The notes beneath the pieces are model-generated. The model was not told the DNA's origin. It saw only the letters and a program-made list of their open reading frames with translations, and did no database searches. From NCBI RefSeq assembly GCF_006861675.1, contig NZ_SGJB01000019.1, positions 1 through 57,395 of the forward strand: a stretch of 57,395 bases of DNA. Reading direction: 5' to 3'. The translations under genes were made by a program, and so were the position numbers. Source of the stretch: Peptacetobacter hominis. GTDB lineage: Bacteria > Bacillota > Clostridia > Peptostreptococcales > Peptostreptococcaceae. Shown piece by piece: positions 27,270-36,306 of this stretch. Position 1 is the stretch's first letter. Each line of letters opens with the position of its first letter.

Positions 27270-28816
27270 TGAGCAAAGTTGCAAAAGCTACAGTAGGATT
27301 AATGGCTGTAACCATGATGTCAAAAGTTCTTGGATTTGGTAGAGAGCTTGTTTTAGGAGCTCTTTATGGAGCAAGTATGTACAGTGATATATTTATAGCT
27401 GCATCAAATATACCTAAAGTACTTTTTACTATTGTAGCTACAGCCCTTGCTACAACTTTTATACCTCTTTACTATGAAAATCTTAGAGAGGGTGGAGAAG
27501 ATAAGGCATTAAGATTTTCAAATAATATTTTAAATATAACTATAGTGCTTGGGATAATCTTATCTACGATATCTTTTATATTTGCAGAGGAAATCGTAAA
27601 GATTTTTGCCATGGGATTTGAAGGAGAAACTTTCAGACAGGCTGTTATATTTACTAGAATTATAATATTTGGGGCAATATTCACAGGACTTAGCGATATA
27701 ATGAAATCATATCTTCAGTCTAAAAACTGTTTTGTTGTTCCGGGGCTTAATGGTATACCGTACAATATAATCCTTATCACAGCGATGATACTTAGTGTAA
27801 AGATAAATATATATATTCTGCCTGTAGGAGCTCTTCTTGCTATGGCAAGTCAGTTTTTCTATCAGGTTCCCTTCGCATATAAGAAAGGATATAAATATAA
27901 AGTATTTATAGATCTTAAAGATGAGAATGTAAGGAGAATGCTTATACTTGTTGCGCCTATAGTTATAGGGGTTGCAGTAGACCAGATAAATATAATGGTT
28001 GATAAGACGTTGGCATCTACTCTTGCAGAGGGAAGTATTTCAGCACTTAACTATGCGGATCGATTAAAAGGGTTTGTAACGGGCATGTTTATAGCTTCTA
28101 TTTCTGCTGTTGTATATCCACAATTTTCGAGACTCTCATCACTTGAAGACAAGACTGAGTTTAAAGATTTTATAAGAAAAAGTATCAACTCTGTAATAAT
28201 TATAATAATGCCGATGACTTTTGGGGCAATAGTCCTTGCAAAACCAATAGTTAGAGTTCTTTTTGAAAGAGGAGCATTTGATGAAAGAGCAACTGCTATG
28301 ACAGCTTCAGCACTTGCTTTTTATGCAATAGGTCTTATAGGTGTAGGTCTGAGGGACATAATGACAAAAATGTTTTATTCGGTTCAGGATACAAAAACAC
28401 CTATGATAAATGCAGGAATTGCAGTTATTATGAATATATGTATGAATCTTATATTCATAAGATTTCTGGATCATAGAGGTCTTGCCCTTGCAACAAGTCT
28501 TTCTTCTATAATATGTATAATACTTCTAATGATAAGTCTTAGAAGGAAAATAGGAGATTTTGGACAAAAGAATATAGCTATTGTACTTGTAAAGACTTTT
28601 TCATCATCTGTCATAATGGCTGTTGTTGCAAGATTGGTATATGATTTATTAAAAGGAATCTTAGGTGTGGGATTCATAATGGAAATGATAAGCCTTGGAT
28701 GTGCAATTGCAGCAGGGGCTATTGTATATGCAGGATTTATGCTTATACTTAAGATTGATGAAATATCTATAATAACAGATATGGTTAAAAGTAAAATAAA
28801 AAAGAAAAATAATTAA
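27269..28816 (+). CDS. murJ: MurJ/MviN-family flippase, copy 2
   Basis: 515 residues, about 14 membrane segments, alignable end to end with the protein at 10311: MSKVLGFGRELVLGALYG, FERGAFDERATAM, VQDTKTPMINAG. Two MurJ copies in one locus suggest one serves a polymer lipid intermediate and the other lipid II or a second glycan. No Wzx-type exporter is visible here. Which copy is the housekeeping one cannot be decided from sequence alone. Confidence 0.9.
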   Translation: MSKVAKATVGLMAVTMMSKVLGFGRELVLGALYGASMYSDIFIAASNIPKVLFTIVATALATTFIPLYYENLREGGEDKALRFSNNILNITIVLGIILSTISFIFAEEIVKIFAMGFEGETFRQAVIFTRIIIFGAIFTGLSDIMKSYLQSKNCFVVPGLNGIPYNIILITAMILSVKINIYILPVGALLAMASQFFYQVPFAYKKGYKYKVFIDLKDENVRRMLILVAPIVIGVAVDQINIMVDKTLASTLAEGSISALNYADRLKGFVTGMFIASISAVVYPQFSRLSSLEDKTEFKDFIRKSINSVIIIIMPMTFGAIVLAKPIVRVLFERGAFDERATAMTASALAFYAIGLIGVGLRDIMTKMFYSVQDTKTPMINAGIAVIMNICMNLIFIRFLDHRGLALATSLSSIICIILLMISLRRKIGDFGQKNIAIVLVKTFSSSVIMAVVARLVYDLLKGILGVGFIMEMISLGCAIAAGAIVYAGFMLILKIDEISIITDMVKSKIKKKNN

Positions 28817-28828
28817 TTAGGAGGAAGT

Positions 28829-30247
28829 ATGGTATTCAGTAGTTTAGTATTTCTATTCATATTTCTGCCGGTTACACTTGCAGTATATTTTATATCACCT
28901 CAAAAGCTTAAAAATACAGTACTTCTTTTAGCCAGTCTTATATTTTATGCTTGGGGAGAACCGAAATATATAGTTATAATGTTATTTTCTATATTTATAA
29001 ACTATATATTTGGATGGATAGTTTCTTCAAATAATGAAAAAACAAGAAGAATTGGAGTTTTTGTATGCGTATTAGCTAATATAATTATTCTTGGAATATT
29101 TAAATATGCTGGATTTGTAGCAGATAATCTTAGTCTTATACCAGGGATAGATATAAAAAATCCAAACATAAGTCTTCCTTTGGGGATATCATTTTTTACA
29201 TTCCAGGCAATGAGCTATGTTATAGATGTATATAGAAAAGAAGCATCTCTTCAGAAAAATATATTTAATCTTGCACTTTATATAAGTCTTTTTCCACAAC
29301 TTGTTGCTGGTCCTATAGTAAGATATCAGACTATAGAGGAGCAAATAAATAAAAGAAGTGTAACAATAGATGGTTTTTCTGAGGGAATAAGAAGATTTAT
29401 TATAGGAGCCTTTAAAAAGGTTATAATAGCAAACTCGCTTGGAATGGCTGTAGATACAATATTTTCTATGAATATACAGGATATATCTACAGTTTCGCGG
29501 TGGATTGCAGTTATTGGATACTCTCTTCAGATATTTTTTGATTTTAGCGGATATTCTGATATGGCGATTGGTTTAGGAAAAATGTTTGGATTTGAATTTC
29601 TTGAAAACTTTAATTATCCATATATTGCAAAATCTGCAGATGAATTTTGGAGAAGATGGCATATATCGTTGAGTACATGGTTTAGAGATTATGTTTACAT
29701 ACCTCTAGGAGGGAGTAGAAAGGGAAAAATTAGAACATATATAAATCTTATGATAGTATGGCTTCTTACAGGGTTCTGGCATGGGGCTAGCTGGACTTTT
29801 ATGGCGTGGGGGATTTATTTTGGAATACTTATATGTATGGAAAAGGCATTTTTAAAGGAAAAAGTATTTTCTAAACTGCCATCTGCATTCTCGCATGTTT
29901 ATCTTATAGTTGCCGTTGCCATAGGATGGATATTTTTCAGAGCTGATAATTTTGAGTTTTCATATCAAATATTAAAAAAAGTTTTCTTTATAGGAAATGT
30001 AGACTTTTTTGATGGAACAGCATACGCTTTTATAAATGACTATTGGTTTGTATTTCTTTTAGGAATATTTATGTCGCTACCATACAGTATTATACCTGGA
30101 ATAAAAAAAATAAAATTATCCGCGATTTTTAGTGAAGGATGTATTCAAACATATTATGAAATTTTAATTTTAGGTATGATGTTTATAGTTACAGTTTACA
30201 AGTTAGTAAATTCAACATATAATCCATTTTTATATTTTAGATTTTAG
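28829..30247 (+). CDS. MBOAT-family O-acyltransferase (AlgI/DltB-like)
   Basis: 472 residues, about ten membrane segments. Conserved blocks are LPLGISFFTFQAMSYVIDVYR, SLFPQLVAGPIVRY, DEFWRRWHISLSTWFRDYVYIPLGG, and the putative active-site His in LTGFWHGASWTFMAWG. MBOAT proteins pass acyl groups across the membrane to surface polysaccharides. The next gene encodes the usual extracytoplasmic partner, so the polymer or peptidoglycan is probably O-acetylated. The start is ATG 28829 after GGAGG. Confidence 0.93.
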   Translation: MVFSSLVFLFIFLPVTLAVYFISPQKLKNTVLLLASLIFYAWGEPKYIVIMLFSIFINYIFGWIVSSNNEKTRRIGVFVCVLANIIILGIFKYAGFVADNLSLIPGIDIKNPNISLPLGISFFTFQAMSYVIDVYRKEASLQKNIFNLALYISLFPQLVAGPIVRYQTIEEQINKRSVTIDGFSEGIRRFIIGAFKKVIIANSLGMAVDTIFSMNIQDISTVSRWIAVIGYSLQIFFDFSGYSDMAIGLGKMFGFEFLENFNYPYIAKSADEFWRRWHISLSTWFRDYVYIPLGGSRKGKIRTYINLMIVWLLTGFWHGASWTFMAWGIYFGILICMEKAFLKEKVFSKLPSAFSHVYLIVAVAIGWIFFRADNFEFSYQILKKVFFIGNVDFFDGTAYAFINDYWFVFLLGIFMSLPYSIIPGIKKIKLSAIFSEGCIQTYYEILILGMMFIVTVYKLVNSTYNPFLYFRF

Positions 30248-30259
30248 GAGGTGCGATAT

Positions 30260-31435
30260 ATGGACAGAAAAAAAAATATAACACTTATTGTAATGTTTAT
30301 AGGGATGATATATTTTATAGCAGCTGTAAATATTATTGCACCTGATAAAGAATCAAGTGATGTTGAAAATAGGGAATTACAACAGCTTCCAACTATATCT
30401 GATATGAAAAGTGGTGATTTCTCTCAGCTTATGGATAGTTATTGTTCAGATCAGTTCTTTATGAGAGACCTTCTTTTAGAATTTGATATAAGGTGGAAAC
30501 TATTAACTGGTAAAACACAGATAAATGGACATTATATAGCTAATGATGGATGGATTTTAGGGCAGAATGAACAAAGTGAACAAAGTAATGAAGATATAAA
30601 AATATGGTCTGAAAAAATTTATGAAATATCTAAAAAGGCTAAAGAAAAGGGAATGGATGTTTTTTATTGTTCTCTTCCACATAAAGTAAATACACTTGAT
30701 TTTATGTATCCTGAATTTGTTGATAAAAAATATGGAATGTCAAATGAAAAAAGAATGCTTTCCAGTATTGAAAAAAAAGGGATAAAGACAATAAATATAG
30801 GGGAATATTTTAAGAAGAATTTTACTGAAGAAGAGTTAAAAAATATGTATTTTAAAACAGATCATCACTGGAACTCATTAGGTGCATATAATGCATTCAG
30901 ATATTTTATAGAAAAATATTCGGAATATGAAAAAATAGATATATCTTTGGATGAAAGTAATTATAATCTTGAATGGCTTAATAATAGAGAGTTTGACGGA
31001 AGCTATAATAGAAATCTAGCATATATATTTCCTAAAAAAGAGAATATACCAGTGATAGATTCAAAATTAAATTATGAATATTATATTCTTGAAAATGGAA
31101 AATTTAAAGAAATATCAAAAGAGAGAATTGTTGGAACAGGTAGAAAAAATAAAGAATTATCTTATGAGGAAGTCTATACCGGAAATGAAGAATGTTACAA
31201 AATTGTAAATAATAAATCTAAAACAGATAGAAGCATACTTGTAATAAGAGATTCTTATGAGGCTGCTATGACAGGAATGCTTTCTGAGGTTTTTAGGAAT
31301 GTTTATATTGTAGATCCTAGAGTTGGAGATTTTGATTTTGATTATGTATTATCACATTGTAATGCTGATAATCTTGTGTTTATGTTCAATAATGGTCTTG
31401 TTATGGATGATATGCTTTCATATTTTGATAATTGA
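30260..31435 (+). CDS. DHHW/AlgJ-AlgX-like O-acetylation partner protein
   Basis: 391 residues. An N-terminal signal-anchor (about 6-24) is followed by an SGNH-like domain with MDVFYCSLPHKV, FKTDHHWNSLGAYNAF (the DHHW motif) and a Ser-bearing VIRDSYEAAMTGMLSEVF. It should complete acyl transfer on the outer face with the MBOAT protein encoded directly upstream. I use ATG 30260 (GGAGG 7 bases before it) and not the in-frame GTG at 30251, which overlaps the ribosome site. Confidence 0.88.
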   Translation: MDRKKNITLIVMFIGMIYFIAAVNIIAPDKESSDVENRELQQLPTISDMKSGDFSQLMDSYCSDQFFMRDLLLEFDIRWKLLTGKTQINGHYIANDGWILGQNEQSEQSNEDIKIWSEKIYEISKKAKEKGMDVFYCSLPHKVNTLDFMYPEFVDKKYGMSNEKRMLSSIEKKGIKTINIGEYFKKNFTEEELKNMYFKTDHHWNSLGAYNAFRYFIEKYSEYEKIDISLDESNYNLEWLNNREFDGSYNRNLAYIFPKKENIPVIDSKLNYEYYILENGKFKEISKERIVGTGRKNKELSYEEVYTGNEECYKIVNNKSKTDRSILVIRDSYEAAMTGMLSEVFRNVYIVDPRVGDFDFDYVLSHCNADNLVFMFNNGLVMDDMLSYFDN

Positions 31436-31502
31436 TAAAATATATATTTAGTAAATAAAAGTAATAATTGTAAGATTTAGAAGCATTGATATATCAACAA
31501 AA

Positions 31503-31587
31503 GTTACAAAATATAACCGATTTGATAAGAATTAGTTACAAAAAAGTTACAAAAAAGGTTGTAATGACATATTTCATATGTTAAAAT
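31503..31587 (+). promoter_or_regulatory. Promoter with WalR-like phased GTTACA boxes before NlpC/P60 gene 1
   Basis: GTTACA hexamers at 31535-31540 and 31546-31551 are exactly 11 bases apart, with a third at 31503 and a partial GTTGTA at 31558. Read on the minus strand they fit the WalR/YycF consensus TGTWAH-N5-TGTWAH. They end 8 bases before TTGTAA (31559-31564), a 17-base spacer and TAAAAT (31582-31587). That is where an activator would sit. The regulator's identity is inference. Confidence 0.55.
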
Positions 31588-31658
31588 AGTTACTGTAAGT
31601 TAATCGATAATGATTCGATACATTAAAAACTATTCTTGTAAAATTGGGAGGAAGCTTA

Positions 31659-32609
31659 ATGCATTCGTTAAATAAACATATATCAAAACTTATGGCAATG
31701 GTTATGATTGCCGGTTCAATAACTATATTTGGAGGAGCTTTAGATGTAAAAGCTGATGAAATATCAGAAGTTACAACTGTAGAAAGAGCTGCTACTAAAA
31801 ATGGATTTGTAGAAGAAAATGGAAAAACATATAACTATGTGAATGGGAAAAAAGCTAAAGGTTGGGTAGAAAAGGACGGAGAAAAATACTATTTCCTTAA
31901 TGATTACTCAATGGCAAAGAGTATGTATAGAACAATAAAGGAAGTAAGATACTATTTTAAAGCAGATGGGACTCTTGCTTCAAATGAAATAGCAAAGACT
32001 ACAGAGGGAATGTTCAGATTTAATGCAGATGGAACTGTAGTTAAAGGAGAAACTTATGCACAGGTAGGAAAATGTGATTTCCTTAATATAAGAGAAAAAG
32101 CGGATGCAGATTCAGCTATAAAAGCTAAAGTATACACAGGAGATGTTGTAAAACTTTTAGGCGATGATGGAAATTGGGACAAAATAGAAACTAAAGACGG
32201 AGTTCAAGGTTGGGTAAATGCAACTTATCTTGAATATTGTGAAGTGAGTTCAAAAGTTGAAAAAGTAATATCTGTAGCTAAAGCTCAGATGGGTAAACCA
32301 TATAAATGGGGAGCTACTGGACCAAATTCATTTGATTGCTCAGGTTTAATGTATTATTCTTATAAAAATGGTGCAAACATAACTCTTCCTAGAGTCTCTA
32401 GAGATCAGGCAAATGCTGGAGTTAAAGTATCTAAGGAGGACTTAAAGCCAGGGGATTTAGTATTCTTTGGAAGTGGTAGTCGTATAACTCATGTAGGTAT
32501 GTATCTTGGAAATGACCAGTATATACATTCTCCACAGACTGGTGATGTGGTAAAAATAAGTAAGTTATCAGCAAGAAAAATGATAACAGCTAGACGTATA
32601 ATACAATAA
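31659..32609 (+). CDS. Secreted NlpC/P60 endopeptidase with wall-binding repeats and SH3 domain, copy 1
   Basis: 316 residues from ATG 31659 (GGGAGGA upstream). A signal peptide (1-32, ending VKA-D) precedes glucan/choline-binding-like repeats (about 45-130: GWVEKDGEKYYFLND, YYFKADGT, RFNADGTVVKG), a bacterial SH3 domain (about 136-195: CDFLNIREKAD...GWVNATYLEY) and an NlpC/P60 domain (about 200-316). The catalytic residues are Cys227 in DCSGL, His278 in THVG and His290 in YIHSP. Such enzymes cut the peptide stem of peptidoglycan. It is a paralogue of 35263. Confidence 0.92.
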   Translation: MHSLNKHISKLMAMVMIAGSITIFGGALDVKADEISEVTTVERAATKNGFVEENGKTYNYVNGKKAKGWVEKDGEKYYFLNDYSMAKSMYRTIKEVRYYFKADGTLASNEIAKTTEGMFRFNADGTVVKGETYAQVGKCDFLNIREKADADSAIKAKVYTGDVVKLLGDDGNWDKIETKDGVQGWVNATYLEYCEVSSKVEKVISVAKAQMGKPYKWGATGPNSFDCSGLMYYSYKNGANITLPRVSRDQANAGVKVSKEDLKPGDLVFFGSGSRITHVGMYLGNDQYIHSPQTGDVVKISKLSARKMITARRIIQ

Positions 32610-32621
32610 ATAGAATTTACT

Positions 32622-32649
32622 AAGACATCTTGAAAGAGATGTCTTTTTT
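32622..32649 (+). terminator. Terminator after NlpC/P60 gene 1
   Basis: AAGACATCT-TGAAAG-AGATGTCTT and a short T run. Confidence 0.85.
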
Positions 32650-32714
32650 AATGACATAAAGGAAGTATGATGTTAAAATATAAATAATAATTTATAATAA
32701 CTCAGGAGGCTAAA

Positions 32715-33434
32715 ATGAACGATTCTAATAAATATAAAATTCTTATTGCTGATGATGAAGAAGCAATAAGAGATGTTGTGAAAATTCTTCTCGAAGAAAA
32801 AGGATATGAAGTTATAGTTGCTTCAAATGGAAGAGAAGCTGTGGATTTGGCTGATGAAAGTGTAGATCTTTTTTTACTTGATGTAAATATGCCCATAATG
32901 ACAGGGCTTGCTGCCGGTATGGAAATAAGAAAGAAATATTTAGCTCCGATGATATTTCTCACAGCTTATACAGGGGAATCTGATAAGGCAGTAGGGTTTT
33001 CTGTAGGAGCCGATGATTATATTGGAAAGCCATTTTCAAATGCGGAATTATTAATGAGAGTTGAAGCTCATTTGAGAAGAGCTAATGTATATTCGTCAGG
33101 TATTTCAAAAAATATAGAGAGAAAAAGCGGTGAAAACAGAAATACAGTTGAGCTTCAGGATCTTATAATAGATAAAGATGCACAAACTATAATAAAAAAT
33201 GGTGAAGTTATAAAACTAACATATACAGAGTATAGGATATTACTTCTATTTGCTGAAAATAGAAAGAAAATATTCTCTCTTGATAACATATATGAAAGTG
33301 TATGGAATGAAAGTGCAATAGGCGATAATGCAATAATGGTTCATATAAGAAATATAAGAAAAAAAATAGGTGATAATCCAAGAGAGCCGAGATATATAAA
33401 AACTGCCTGGGGAAAGGGATACTATGCTGACTAA
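32715..33434 (+). CDS. OmpR/PhoB-family response regulator
   Basis: 239 residues. Receiver domain: acidic D13/D14, phospho-acceptor Asp56 in LLDVNMP, Thr83, and Lys105 in YIGKPF. A linker leads to a winged-helix domain (about 140-239) ending in MVHIRNIRKKIG and YIKTAWGKGYYAD. It overlaps the histidine kinase gene by 11 bases, so the two form a cognate pair. Lying between two wall hydrolases, it may control them. Its recognition helix looks closer to VanR-type regulators than to WalR (judgement by eye). Confidence 0.93.
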   Translation: MNDSNKYKILIADDEEAIRDVVKILLEEKGYEVIVASNGREAVDLADESVDLFLLDVNMPIMTGLAAGMEIRKKYLAPMIFLTAYTGESDKAVGFSVGADDYIGKPFSNAELLMRVEAHLRRANVYSSGISKNIERKSGENRNTVELQDLIIDKDAQTIIKNGEVIKLTYTEYRILLLFAENRKKIFSLDNIYESVWNESAIGDNAIMVHIRNIRKKIGDNPREPRYIKTAWGKGYYAD

Positions 33435-34473
33435 TAAACTTAAAAATATGAGAAAAAAGAAGCTTAGTTGGGAAATACTGATATATGCATGTTCCGCGGT
33501 TATGGCATCGATGATAAGTTATATATTTTTATGTCTGGGTTCATATTATATAGCTGATATCTATATGCTTAAAAAGGGAAGAATTATGAGCATTGAAGAA
33601 GAAATTTTGTTTGGAAGCTGGGTAACAGCAATATGCTTTGCAGCTGCAGTTATAATTTTTATTTTCATATTTCTTTTTCTTGTAGGTCAAAAGGTAAGTT
33701 ATATTATATATATAAACAAAGGAATAAATAGACTTAAATCAGGTGAAAATAGCTATAGAATCAATGTAGAAGGCAGTGATGAACTTGCGGAGTTGGCTGA
33801 AAATATAAATTATCTTTATGAATCAAATCAAAGGATACTTGATGAAGAAAAAAGGATAAAAGAAAAAAGAGAAGAAATGGTAAGATCATTGTCTCATGAT
33901 ATAAGAACTCCACTTACTTCAATAATAGCCTACTCTGATATTATCGAAAAAAATACAGATATAGACAAAGAAAAATTAGAGGAATATATATCTATAGTTA
34001 GGAGTAGGGCCATACATATCAAAAATATTAGTGATTTAATGCTGGAAACTGCCAATAGACAGTGTGAGTATATAGAAGATGGTATATTAATGCTAAATCA
34101 ACTATGTGAAGAAATAGAGTTTTCTCTGGATGAGAATATATTATGTAATATAGAAACTGATGAATGTATACCTTTTGAAGGCTGTTTTGATATAGGGGAA
34201 CTTAGAAGAATCATGGATAATATTGTATCTAATATAAATAAATATGCGGAAAAGTCAAAACCTGTAAATATTAGATTTAAGTGTGATGGAGAATATCTTG
34301 AGATTTTTACAGAAAATACAATATTAAAAGAAGTACCATGCGACATAGAAAGCAATAAAATAGGCCTAAAAAGTATAAAACAGATAGTAAATGAGTATGA
34401 TGGAGAATTTGAAACTATCAAAAAAGATGGAAAATTTATTGCATATATAAAGATAAAATGCTTAAAGCCGTAA
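33424..34473 (+). CDS. Sensor histidine kinase with an atypical ATP-binding site
   Basis: 349 residues. Two membrane helices (about 18-44 and 66-88) enclose a short outside loop; a HAMP-like region, the phospho-acceptor His158 in SLSHDIRTPLTSI, and an N box (RIMDNIVSNINKYA, about 262-275) follow. The expected DxGxG (G1) box is not visible: the equivalent place reads IFTENTIL. The G2 region is reduced to NKIGLKSIKQIVNEY. It may bind ATP poorly or work as a phosphatase, though diverged boxes occur in active kinases. The tiny sensor loop suggests sensing at or in the membrane. Confidence 0.88.
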   Translation: MLTNKLKNMRKKKLSWEILIYACSAVMASMISYIFLCLGSYYIADIYMLKKGRIMSIEEEILFGSWVTAICFAAAVIIFIFIFLFLVGQKVSYIIYINKGINRLKSGENSYRINVEGSDELAELAENINYLYESNQRILDEEKRIKEKREEMVRSLSHDIRTPLTSIIAYSDIIEKNTDIDKEKLEEYISIVRSRAIHIKNISDLMLETANRQCEYIEDGILMLNQLCEEIEFSLDENILCNIETDECIPFEGCFDIGELRRIMDNIVSNINKYAEKSKPVNIRFKCDGEYLEIFTENTILKEVPCDIESNKIGLKSIKQIVNEYDGEFETIKKDGKFIAYIKIKCLKP

Positions 34474-34570
34474 TATATAATTAAGAATTATTAAGAAATC
34501 ATTAATAGTATATTTAGATGCTAAAAGTATAATAAAAATATAATAAATATTGAGGTTGGAGGTAATTATT

Positions 34571-34891
34571 ATGGCATTAGGTATTTTGATGATATTATTT
34601 ATTTCTATAAGCGTTATAAGTTTAATAGGTGTTGCGGCATTATGGATGTCAAAAAGTGATAAAACTAAAAAAATAATATATATAGGACTTGTAATATGGT
34701 CTGTATTATTATCAATTTTGAACTTTATAAGTCTTCCTTCGAATTTTTTATTTGGAAGAGGAATAAGTTTATTTTTCGGATTTGTGGGAATTTTATCTCT
34801 GTTGTTTTATAAGACTGGAAAAAAAGTACCTGCATATATCATTATATCATTATCTGTTGCAGCTAGTATAATAGATACGTTTTTCATGTAA
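34571..34891 (+). CDS. Small membrane protein of unknown function
   Basis: 106 residues with three or four hydrophobic segments (from about residue 3 to the C-terminus) and few charged residues. No family recognised. ATG 34571 follows TTGGAGG by 8 bases. It lies 97 bases after the kinase gene and before two terminators; it may be an accessory of the two-component system or an unrelated gene. Confidence 0.65.
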   Translation: MALGILMILFISISVISLIGVAALWMSKSDKTKKIIYIGLVIWSVLLSILNFISLPSNFLFGRGISLFFGFVGILSLLFYKTGKKVPAYIIISLSVAASIIDTFFM

Positions 34892-34946
34892 GCATCTGAT
34901 TTTCAGATGCTTTTTTAATCCCTACAGTAGAAAGTAGGGATTTTTA
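34890..34946 (+). terminator. Two tandem terminators
   Basis: First: AAGCATCTGA/TCAGATGCTT (34890-34912) plus T run. Second: ATCCCTAC/GTAGGGAT (34918-34941) plus T run. The tandem pair isolates the strongly regulated promoter downstream. Confidence 0.85.
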
Positions 34947-35098
34947 TTTTTTATATACAATTTTGATTTATTAATAATAAATATACAAGTGTAAAAGTAA
35001 CAATATTGTCTCTATAAAATAATATAAGTCTAAAAATTTGATGATTTATAGAAAAAATATTATAAAAAAGATCTAAATATGTCAAAAAAATACTAAAA

Positions 35099-35172
35099 GT
35101 TACAAAAAAGTAACAAAAAGGTTACAAAATTGTAACAAAAACCTTGTGGAGGTGACATAATTATGTTACAAT
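35099..35172 (+). promoter_or_regulatory. Promoter region with three 11-base-phased WalR-like boxes before NlpC/P60 gene 2
   Basis: GTTACA (35099-35104), GTAACA (35110-35115) and GTTACA (35121-35126) repeat with an exact 11-base period; on the minus strand they read TGTAAC-N5-TGTTAC-N5-TGTAAC, a match to the WalR/YycF consensus. An inverted TGTAAC (35131-35136) follows. A possible promoter is TTGTGG (35144-35149), 17 bases, TACAAT (35167-35172). The rest of 34947-35262 is AT-rich, with no gene. Confidence 0.6.
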
Positions 35173-35262
35173 TGTAAATGTAGTGAGAGGGACTACAAAA
35201 TAAAATGATTTATAAAAGATAAAACCCACTATCTATAAATCATGAATTATTTGGAGGTAATC

Positions 35263-36228
35263 ATGACAAAGGTATTTAATAAAAAAAATGCAGCAAAACT
35301 TATGGCAGCTTTAATAATATCAGGAAGCATAATGGCTTCAGAAAATACAATAAAAGCCAGTGCAGATGAAGTGGAATCAGTAACAACTATAACAACTGAG
35401 ACAACTTCTGAAAGAACTGCAACAAAAAATGGATTTGTAGCAGAAAATGGTAAAGTTTATTATTATCAAAATGGACAGAAGATAAAAGGATGGCTTGAAC
35501 TTGATGGAAAAAAATACTATCTTCTTAATGACTATTCTCAGGCAAAAAATATGTGGAGAACTATAAATGGAAAAACATATTATTTTGGTGCTGATGGAGA
35601 TATGGTAAAAGGATGTTTCAAAGAAATAGATGGAAAAATATATTACTTCTACAGTGATGGTTCAGTATCTTCACTTAAGGGTGGTAAGGTTCTTGAGTGT
35701 GATTTCCTTAATGTAAGAACTTCTGCATCGTCAAAAGCTGAAGTAATAGAAAAAATCAATCCAGGAGAGAAAGTTCTTGTAAGAGAATATTCAAATGGCT
35801 GGTATAATGTAACTACAGAGAGCTGGAAAACTGGATGGGTAAGTGCAGATTATATATCTATACCTGGAGATGCAATATCGCAGGTTATAGACGTAGCTAT
35901 GGATCAGCTTGGAAAACCATATAAATGGGGAGCAACAGGTCCTAACTCTTTTGACTGTTCAGGTTTAATGTATTATTCATTTAAGCAGGGTGCCAATAAG
36001 ACTATACCTAGAACTTCTTCTCAGCAGTCTACATATGGAACAAAGGTTACAAAATCACAGCTTAAGCCGGGAGATCTTGTATTCTTTGGAAGTGGAAGTA
36101 GAGTAAGTCATGTAGGAATGTATATAGGTAATGATCAGTATATACATTCTCCACAGACAGGAGATGTTGTAAAAATAAGTAAACTTTCTGACAGAACTAT
36201 GATAACAGCTAGAAGAATACTTAATTAA
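35263..36228 (+). CDS. Secreted NlpC/P60 endopeptidase with wall-binding repeats and SH3 domain, copy 2
   Basis: 321 residues from ATG 35263 (GGAGG upstream; an in-frame ATG at 35242 precedes the ribosome site). Signal peptide (1-34), Thr-rich stretch, glucan/choline-binding-like repeats (about 56-136: KGWLELDGKKYYLLND, TYYFGADGDMVKG, IYYFYSDGS), SH3 (about 143-200) and NlpC/P60 with Cys232, His283 and His295. The C-terminal 100 residues are nearly identical to those of copy 1, so the pair arose by duplication around the two-component genes. Confidence 0.92.
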   Translation: MTKVFNKKNAAKLMAALIISGSIMASENTIKASADEVESVTTITTETTSERTATKNGFVAENGKVYYYQNGQKIKGWLELDGKKYYLLNDYSQAKNMWRTINGKTYYFGADGDMVKGCFKEIDGKIYYFYSDGSVSSLKGGKVLECDFLNVRTSASSKAEVIEKINPGEKVLVREYSNGWYNVTTESWKTGWVSADYISIPGDAISQVIDVAMDQLGKPYKWGATGPNSFDCSGLMYYSFKQGANKTIPRTSSQQSTYGTKVTKSQLKPGDLVFFGSGSRVSHVGMYIGNDQYIHSPQTGDVVKISKLSDRTMITARRILN

Positions 36229-36269
36229 TTTAGTCTCTAAATAAATAATTCAATACATCTAAAATTTAC

Positions 36270-36306
36270 GAAATGCAGTATATATTTATTTACTGCATTT
36301 CTTTTT
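36270..36306 (+). terminator. Terminator after NlpC/P60 gene 2
   Basis: GAAATGCAGTA and TACTGCATTTC arms, followed by TTTTT. The tail runs into the 22-bp palindrome starting at 36301. Confidence 0.75.

Noticed and set aside
7440..31435. Horizontally acquired island or prophage
   Set aside because: Base composition and codon use look the same as in neighbouring core genes such as ptsI and tRNA-Gln; no integrase, att repeats or phage genes.
32715..34473. WalRK itself
   Set aside because: The kinase lacks a PAS domain and the usual walHIJ neighbours, and the regulator's recognition helix looks VanR-like; true WalRK is probably elsewhere.
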